Positions 32,819 through 37,717 of a stretch of DNA of 37,717 nucleotides are shown here, piece by piece (position 1 is the first letter of the stretch; every line of letters starts with the position of its first letter). A program made the position numbers and the translations under genes. The notes below the pieces were generated by a model, which worked only from the letters and a program-made list of their open reading frames with translations, did not search any database and had not been told where the DNA came from. Source of the DNA: Deltaproteobacteria bacterium (GTDB taxonomy: Bacteria > Bdellovibrionota_C > UBA2361 > OMII01); NCBI GenBank assembly GCA_947491545.1, contig CANLJX010000014.1:1-37717 (forward strand). Direction: 5' to 3'.

Positions 32819-33370
32819 ATGAGAAGCCTTAAGATGCACTTTGAGTGTGGACAGCTAACAGAAGTGCTCTTCCAAGAGAACCTAAACGGCGAGCCGCGCC
32901 GGACGATTCGCGGAAAGACTGGTGGTGCGTTCCGTTACGCCGGCTCGTTCCAGTGGACTTCGGCCGTCAAGGCACTCTCTCTCCTGATTGCGAAGGCTGC
33001 GATGAACCCGCAGTGCTCCACGATCCAGGGGCTGGGTGGATCGCTCGCTAGCAGCCTCGACTACGCACTCTCAAAGCAGCCAGTTTGGCTGGGCGAGATG
33101 TTCGGCTGTGACCAGCAGGGCATCAGCTTCGCTCGTCGCTTAATCCTCCGCACTAACCCTGAGCGCAAGCGTCCGGGACCAGTTGTCCTCGGCGTGAACC
33201 ACGTGTACATGCCAGCAGCTGCTATCGAGGTGTACGTTGATGGACAGCTCTGCAGCGGCGAGCAGCTCGCCTACTTGGTGGCTTCACTCTCCGACACTCC
33301 GGTTTCGGCACAGTTCGCCGCAACAGCAGCTGCTGAGATGCCCGAGATGAGGCTCGTCAGCAACCAGTAG
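32819..33370 (+). CDS. Hypothetical protein with strong ribosome site
   Basis: The 183-residue soluble protein is not recognised. It begins MRSLKMHFECGQLTEVLFQEN. It has an alternating strand/helix character and a centre of AVKALSLLIAKAAMNPQCS. A strand-rich C-terminal half (GPVVLGVNHVYMPAAAIEVYVDG) follows, then AEMPEMRLVSNQ. There is no signal peptide or membrane helix. ATG 32819 has an excellent ribosome site (GGGAGGAAAAACGT) and the gene sits behind an AT-rich leader, so it is probably well expressed. It converges on mqnD and the two ends overlap slightly (33357-33370). Confidence 0.7.
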   Translation: MRSLKMHFECGQLTEVLFQENLNGEPRRTIRGKTGGAFRYAGSFQWTSAVKALSLLIAKAAMNPQCSTIQGLGGSLASSLDYALSKQPVWLGEMFGCDQQGISFARRLILRTNPERKRPGPVVLGVNHVYMPAAAIEVYVDGQLCSGEQLAYLVASLSDTPVSAQFAATAAAEMPEMRLVSNQ

Positions 33371-34175
33371 TCAGCCCGTGGGGGTCGCCGCTCTCTGCAG
33401 CGCTTTCGAAGAAAGCCCGCAGCGCGCGGCGCCCCTCCTCCCCGAGGTCGAGGCTCCACTGGTTTACGTACAGGTCGACGTGAGCCCAGATAACGTGGTC
33501 TTGCAGCTCCTGAGCGTAGCGCCGCATCGAAGCCAAGGTCTCTTCTCGGTGAGCAAATGCGTACTCAACTGAACGGCGCACACAGTCACTTAAAGCCCCC
33601 CTCACCTCAAGCGGCAGTCTCCTCGCCGCAACGATGCACCCCAACGGAAGCGGAGCCTTCACCGCGCCCTCCCACAACGAGCCGAGGTCAGCCTCCAGCT
33701 CAAGCCCCTCCTCCCTGTAGGTAAAGCGCCCTTCGTGGATAACCACCCCGTAGTCGGCTTCGCCGCGCTTGAGCGCCGGCATCACCTCCGAAAAGATGAC
33801 GTTCCTGGCCTTTGGCGCCTGCGGAAAGAACCGGCGGTACAGCAATCCAGCAGTAGTAAGCGCGCCCGGGCAGAGCACTCGCGCTCCTGCTCCGAGCGCC
33901 GGAGCGCCCGGTCGTCTTAGCAGCAAGGGCCCAACACCGAACCCGACCGCGGCACCGGACGGGCACACCTCGTGTGTTGCCTTGAGACTCGCAGCGGCGA
34001 AGCAGCTTACCTTGGCAAAGTCGAGCTGCCCGGCCGAAACCATCTCATTTAGCTCCTGGACATCGCGCAGCGTTACCTCAAGCTCAAGCCCGCGCATATC
34101 GATGCGCCGCTCAAGGATGGCGTGGAACATAAAGGTGTCGTTGGGGCAGGTTGAGATTCCGAGTGTATATGGCAT
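33357..34175 (-). CDS. mqnD: 1,4-dihydroxy-6-naphthoate synthase MqnD
   Basis: MqnD converts cyclic de-hypoxanthine futalosine to 1,4-dihydroxy-6-naphthoate in the futalosine route to menaquinone. The 272-residue protein has a periplasmic-binding-like fold with the family start TLGISTCPNDTFMFHAIL. It also has ELNEMVSAGQLDFAKVSCFA (catalytic region), GVGPLLLRR and ADYGVVIHEGRFTY, and a C-terminal helix pair (AVYAFAHREE-like, then VIWAHVDLYVNQWSLDLGEEG). ATG 34175 is used; GGAG lies ~12 bases upstream. It is cotranscribed with the large unknown gene upstream (34195). Together with mqnP it indicates menaquinone by the futalosine pathway. Confidence 0.92.
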   Translation of the reverse strand: MPYTLGISTCPNDTFMFHAILERRIDMRGLELEVTLRDVQELNEMVSAGQLDFAKVSCFAAASLKATHEVCPSGAAVGFGVGPLLLRRPGAPALGAGARVLCPGALTTAGLLYRRFFPQAPKARNVIFSEVMPALKRGEADYGVVIHEGRFTYREEGLELEADLGSLWEGAVKAPLPLGCIVAARRLPLEVRGALSDCVRRSVEYAFAHREETLASMRRYAQELQDHVIWAHVDLYVNQWSLDLGEEGRRALRAFFESAAESGDPHGLTTGC

Positions 34176-34194
34176 GGTCGATCTTCACTCCGCA

Positions 34195-36321
34195 TCACGA
34201 GCCGAATATGCGCTCCATCCAGTTGTAGGCGATCTGCAGGAGGTCTTTGTCGTCACGGAACGGATCCTGACGACGCATGCCGACCCGGCGCTTAAGCTCT
34301 ACATGCGGCAACGCTGACACAAGCAGCTCCTCGGCTGCATCCTGTGACGTCGCCGCTTCACGCGAGGAGAGCACCCGCAGAAGGGCATCTTCCTCCTGAG
34401 TCGAGAATGGCACCTGCCCCTCGCCCATCGTCACGGAAGCCCCGCGCAGGAATCCGAGGAATGAGCGGTTCCCAACACTCAGGTACCCCGCCTCAATCCC
34501 CTTCGGCCCAACAACAATAGCGTGCCGAGCCTCCCACGAAAATCGGCGATCCTGGCTCGGCAGGATCGAGAGGGAGCAACGGCCTCGCGGCAGCTCCTCG
34601 ACCCACCACGATATCGCCTCAGCAAACGAGAGGTCCCTGAGCTGTCCGGAGCGGATCAGGGCCTGCTGCCACTTGAGAGCCACGGCATCCAGCACGCGCA
34701 GCGTTGCTGGAGCAGCACTACGCTCCACACTCACGCGCCCGCCGGGCGCCTGCATCAGCATGCGAATGAACTCTTCAGCGGGGCCCGAGCCGTGCGTCAT
34801 GCATTGCTGAAGGAACTCTGCCCTCTCCTTAACTGAAGCGCCCTCAGGTCGGAGAGCAACTTGAACCCTGTCACCAAGCCGGTTCGCAGCCAGAAAGACT
34901 CCCGAGAGGTTTTCGTCGAGCGCAGCCTCAAACCTCCAGCTCCGCGCAGGGCTCGCCCCGATTCGGGATGCCCGAAAGGGCGTTAGCCCCTTCACAACAG
35001 AGAGAATTCGGGCCTGCTCAATCGGATAGAAGAGCGAGAAGCGCTGCGACCATCCGCCACACTCGATCTGCAGCGTAGGGTTCTCACTCCCTGCCGACCG
35101 CAGCAATGAGTTGATGCTCCCCGGAAAATTCGCTAGGTCCGGATCGAAGAGGCACAGCCCCCTGGCTCCCGGAAGCCGCACAGCGCGGTCTAGCAAATTG
35201 GAGAATCGTTCATGGTCTCTTGTATCGAGCAGCTCGCGGTGAATTGCACTCAACCGCCCCCGGGCGATAAACGGCACAGAGACTTCAACTCTGTACTCAG
35301 CTCCTGACGATGAGAAACCCGCCAACACCAATCGCGAGCTCGACACCCCAGGCCCCGAACGCTCCATGCCAAGCCAGACAATACGACCATCATCGAGGTC
35401 ACGCGGCTGAAGATCCCGCCCTTCCGGCGCCAACGCCAGCGCGACTGGAGCCAGCGCTTCACCCGCAGGCTGTAGCTGCTCATCCGGCGTAAAGGCGAGG
35501 AGGCTGAGCAGGAAACTGTCGGTTGGGGACCACGGCTCGCCATCACGCTTAATCTCTTGGCGGCGCTCAAGCTCTTCAGCGACCGCCTTGAGCGCCACGC
35601 CCCACTTCGCCGCACGCATGCCGTACAGGATCGTCGAGAAATCAAATATTGCCTGGTCGACCGTCCGCAGCGTGACATTCTCGCCCTCCGTGTCGAGTAG
35701 CGGCCAGTTGAGCCTGACCGGAACGGCCTGAATGATTGCGTGCTCAAGGTGGCTCGCGCCTTGGCTGACCTCGAACCGAACTACCGCTTGGTCGTTTCGG
35801 AGCGCCACTACTTCTTTCGTACAGACACCGAGAATCAGATCATGAAAGGTAGTCGCTGGTCGGGCTGTAATCGAGAACGTCGGCTCAAGCTCGTCTCCGC
35901 AAGAGAGGGACTGAGAGCGCACGCTGGCCTCGTCGCGCACCACCGGCTTCTGGACAGCGTTGGCTGCAGCGGGCGACTGAGAGAGAGAGAATACGAGCGT
36001 TTGAAGCGCCTCCCGTCGAATGGCGTCACTGGAGGACGGGTCAACGACTTGAGAGACTGTCCGGGGTGAGAGCCGGGAGGCGTGTTCAAGAAGCGGTGTC
36101 AGATTGAACACCGGACACTGCTCCGGCGGAAAGAGGGGGTGCTTAGTCTCGACGATAAGCTGAGAGACTGCTGTTTTTTCCCCTCTCTCTTGGACCGTTG
36201 CGCGCACTCGGTACAGCGACTCCTCAAGCACACGCTCAACAGCGAGGCTCGAAACGCTCGCCGCTGCAATGTCTGCACTCTGGGTCCTACGCCCGGTATC
36301 TCTTGAAGCTGTCGGATCCAC
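34195..36321 (-). CDS. Large hypothetical soluble protein
   Basis: I do not recognise this ~708-residue protein. There is no signal peptide or membrane helix. An N-terminal region of ~160 residues is Ser/Ala-rich and probably partly disordered. A middle domain begins LEPTFSITARPATTFHDLILGVC and includes LRTVDQAIFDFSTILYGMRAAKWGVALKAV. A region around 430-520 (SWRFEAALDENLSGVFLAANRLGDRVQVALRPEG) is faintly reminiscent of FliK-type beta structure, but I would not claim it. The C-terminus is Arg-rich and acidic mixed (RRQDPFRDDKDLL). I start at GTG 36321, which has GGAGGA ~9 bases upstream. The frame is open to TTG 36408, with a TATAGT (36355-36360) in between that could be its -10. It lies directly upstream of mqnD and the two may be cotranscribed. 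Confidence 0.6.
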   Translation of the reverse strand: MDPTASRDTGRRTQSADIAAASVSSLAVERVLEESLYRVRATVQERGEKTAVSQLIVETKHPLFPPEQCPVFNLTPLLEHASRLSPRTVSQVVDPSSSDAIRREALQTLVFSLSQSPAAANAVQKPVVRDEASVRSQSLSCGDELEPTFSITARPATTFHDLILGVCTKEVVALRNDQAVVRFEVSQGASHLEHAIIQAVPVRLNWPLLDTEGENVTLRTVDQAIFDFSTILYGMRAAKWGVALKAVAEELERRQEIKRDGEPWSPTDSFLLSLLAFTPDEQLQPAGEALAPVALALAPEGRDLQPRDLDDGRIVWLGMERSGPGVSSSRLVLAGFSSSGAEYRVEVSVPFIARGRLSAIHRELLDTRDHERFSNLLDRAVRLPGARGLCLFDPDLANFPGSINSLLRSAGSENPTLQIECGGWSQRFSLFYPIEQARILSVVKGLTPFRASRIGASPARSWRFEAALDENLSGVFLAANRLGDRVQVALRPEGASVKERAEFLQQCMTHGSGPAEEFIRMLMQAPGGRVSVERSAAPATLRVLDAVALKWQQALIRSGQLRDLSFAEAISWWVEELPRGRCSLSILPSQDRRFSWEARHAIVVGPKGIEAGYLSVGNRSFLGFLRGASVTMGEGQVPFSTQEEDALLRVLSSREAATSQDAAEELLVSALPHVELKRRVGMRRQDPFRDDKDLLQIAYNWMERIFGS

Positions 36322-36429
36322 TGCCAGCACTCCTCCACGACCGAACGCGAAGCTACTATACACGGGGCACTGCTTCCAAGCGCTCGAGCTCGGCACGAGC
36401 TGATGCAACCTGATACCGACAGCAGCGCC

Positions 36430-36472
36430 CGCTAGCCGCCTCTGGCGCGTTGCAGAAAGATTACGGCTAGCG
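36430..36472. repeat. Inverted repeat in a divergent promoter region
   Basis: CGCTAGCCG (36430-36438) and CGGCTAGCG (36464-36472) form a perfect 9-bp inverted repeat around a 25-base loop. It lies between the divergent large unknown gene (minus) and the DUF2007-like gene (plus), so it may be a regulator-binding site or an RNA stem. No T-run follows on either strand. Confidence 0.4.
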
Positions 36473-36526
36473 ACATGGCCCAGTAGGCGCTACATCTATT
36501 TACACTCATTCACACCGGAGCCCTTC

Positions 36527-36778
36527 ATGGAACAGTTCGTTCTCGTCGGAGAGTTTGGCGACCAAGACGCTGTAAACCGCGCCTGCTCTCTGCTTGAGTC
36601 CCAGGAGGTCCCGGTCATGGTTGACCATTGGCAGCGCGATTCCGGCCTTGGCAGCGAAGTCGTGTACCGGGTGCTCGTTCCTGTAGAACTCTCGCAGCGT
36701 TCCTTGGCGGCGCTCTCCGGCATGCTGCCCCGCTTCGACACTACCGAAGCCGCAGAGTCGTCTCTGCCCCGCGCCTAA
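36527..36778 (+). CDS. DUF2007-like small signalling protein
   Basis: The 83-residue protein begins MEQFVLVGEFGDQDAVNRACSLLES, then QEVPVMVDHW, and continues YRVLVPVELSQRSLAALSG. This beta-alpha-beta pattern (a short ferredoxin-like fold with A..LE..GIPV and V.V...D...A..L) matches DUF2007-type putative signal-transducing proteins. There is no zinc-binding extension. ATG 36527 has a CGGAG ribosome site ~7 bases upstream. It lies tail to tail with mqnP, which ends at 36775 on the other strand, with a 4-base overlap of the two ends. Confidence 0.7.
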   Translation: MEQFVLVGEFGDQDAVNRACSLLESQEVPVMVDHWQRDSGLGSEVVYRVLVPVELSQRSLAALSGMLPRFDTTEAAESSLPRA

Positions 36779-37638
36779 CTTACGAGGGTATCAGCCAAGA
36801 CCGCCAGAAAGAGCAGCACACTCGCCAAGCCATTGCGGGTGAAGAAGACCTGGTCGATGCACGGTATCCCACGAGCCGATATCGCCAAGTACTGGCTGGC
36901 GAGCAGCATCGAGAAGGCAGAAAGACCGATCCAGAAGAAAGCGCCGAGGCCGAAACTCAGGCCGAAAAGAGCAAGGAGCCCAATCGAACATGCGTGCAGC
37001 GCTGCTGCAAAGACGATAGCTGCTCTCAGACCGATCTTCGCTGGCACACTTCGCAAGCCCGAAGAGCGGTCGAAGTCCCGATCCTGGCAGCTGTAGAGAA
37101 TATCGAAGCCTGCCACCCAACACAGCACGGCCGCCATGAGCGGAAGCGGCTTCGCAGACCATTCGCCAGTCAGGGCGTACCAGACACCACCAGGAGCGCA
37201 CGCTAGAGCGAGACCCAGCACAAAGTGACACGAAGCTGAGACGCGCTTCATGAGCGAATACCCGAAGAGCAGCATCAGCACCGCGGGAGCGAGCACGAGG
37301 CAGTGCCTTCCGATCAGCCCTGCCGCCGCGAGAAAAACCACCGCGCTCGCTACAGCCAGGAGCCATGCCTCGCGCATCGACACTGTGCCTTTCGGTATCT
37401 CACGTCCTGATGTGCGCGGATTACGGCGATCGATCTCACAGTCGATAATACGGTTAAAAGCCATCGCGCTCGTGCGCGCCGCCACAACGCAAACAATCAG
37501 CAACACGAGCAGTGTCGGAGAAACCTGCATCGAGCGCGATAGCACCGCCGCCATCATCAGGGCGAACGGGAGCGCAAAGACGGAGTGCGAGAACTTTACG
37601 AGGGAGCCCCAGGTTGCAATCCGAGCAGACAGGTTCAT
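36775..37638 (-). CDS. mqnP: UbiA-family prenyltransferase MqnP-like
   Basis: This membrane prenyltransferase probably attaches the isoprenoid chain to 1,4-dihydroxy-6-naphthoate in futalosine-type menaquinone synthesis. The first aspartate-rich motif is FNRIIDCEIDRRNPRTSGREIPKG (~60-82), which fits UbiA/MenA/MqnP. The second is YSCQDRDFDRSSGLRSVPAKIG. Seven or more hydrophobic helices surround them. The start at ATG 37638 (MNLSARIATW) has GGGGAAG upstream; a longer frame from 37707 is basic and not membrane-like. The partial gene ending at 37652 is just upstream in the same direction. MqnP is preferred over UbiA because mqnD is in the same window. Confidence 0.85.
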   Translation of the reverse strand: MNLSARIATWGSLVKFSHSVFALPFALMMAAVLSRSMQVSPTLLVLLIVCVVAARTSAMAFNRIIDCEIDRRNPRTSGREIPKGTVSMREAWLLAVASAVVFLAAAGLIGRHCLVLAPAVLMLLFGYSLMKRVSASCHFVLGLALACAPGGVWYALTGEWSAKPLPLMAAVLCWVAGFDILYSCQDRDFDRSSGLRSVPAKIGLRAAIVFAAALHACSIGLLALFGLSFGLGAFFWIGLSAFSMLLASQYLAISARGIPCIDQVFFTRNGLASVLLFLAVLADTLVS

Positions 37639-37651
37639 GCTTCCCCGGAAC

Positions 37652-37717
37652 TTACTTCTCCGGCTCCTTCCAGCGCCGACCGAGCGAATGCTCGACACCC
37701 ATTGCATCGAGCACCTT
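37652..37717 (-). CDS. C-terminus of an unidentified gene upstream of mqnP (partial)
   Basis: The last 21 codons of a minus-strand gene run off the right edge of the window: KVLDAMGVEHSLGRRWKEPE then K and stop TAA at 37652-37654. The gap to the mqnP start is 13 bases, so they are one operon. In futalosine operons mqnP is often beside a UbiD-type decarboxylase, and this tail could be one, but too little is visible to say. Confidence 0.55.
   Translation of the reverse strand, partial: KVLDAMGVEHSLGRRWKEPEK

Overview
The window is about 37.7 kb of moderately GC-rich bacterial DNA, densely coded on both strands. It comes from a diderm (Gram-negative) organism: it encodes a non-flagellar type III secretion (T3SS) export apparatus, a Bat-type envelope operon and a lipoprotein-like HEAT protein. 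It also carries two genes of the futalosine menaquinone route (mqnD, mqnP), FtsY, SMC, PgsA and a lytic transglycosylase. The mix resembles deltaproteobacteria-like lineages such as Bdellovibrionota or Myxococcota, but I cannot name the taxon from sequence alone. I saw no tRNA, rRNA, CRISPR array or insertion sequence.

Layout. 1-2251: 3' end of a BatB/BatC-like gene and batD. 2384-3424: nadA, behind a promoter that predicts a leaderless mRNA. 3446-6271: a small unknown gene and an orphan conjugation-type ATPase. 6393-8788: crcB and folP facing thiN-folK. 8821-10333: a stand-alone copy of the FlhB/SctU C-terminal domain (fhlB) and two membrane proteins. 10727-12655: an unknown protein and a SprT-like zinc metalloprotease. 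12692-19499 (minus): an operon sctI, sctO-sctP fusion, sctR, sctS, sctT, truncated sctU, then a hybrid histidine kinase. 19714-22784: proline catabolism as two genes (proline dehydrogenase and glutamate-semialdehyde dehydrogenase). 22841-25693: HEAT protein, DedA protein, sugar-kinase-like protein. 25724-32296 (minus): slt, pgsA, smc, ftsY. 32819-37717: two proteins I do not recognise, mqnD, a DUF2007-like protein, mqnP and the tail of one more gene.

The most interesting system is the T3SS operon. SctU stops where the conserved NPTH autocleavage site and cytoplasmic domain should begin, while a free-standing SctU/FlhB C-terminal domain is encoded 7 kb away. The usual partner of that domain, the T3S4 (FliK/SctP-like) substrate-switch domain, is here fused to a coiled-coil SctO/FliJ-like stalk protein. 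Both halves of the substrate-specificity switch are therefore rearranged. The operon ends in a multi-GAF/PAS hybrid kinase with a degenerate receiver. A SprT-like metalloprotease with a long polar N-terminus lies next to it and is a plausible secreted effector. The rest of the T3SS (SctN, SctV, SctC, SctJ, SctD, SctQ, SctL, needle) is not in the window.
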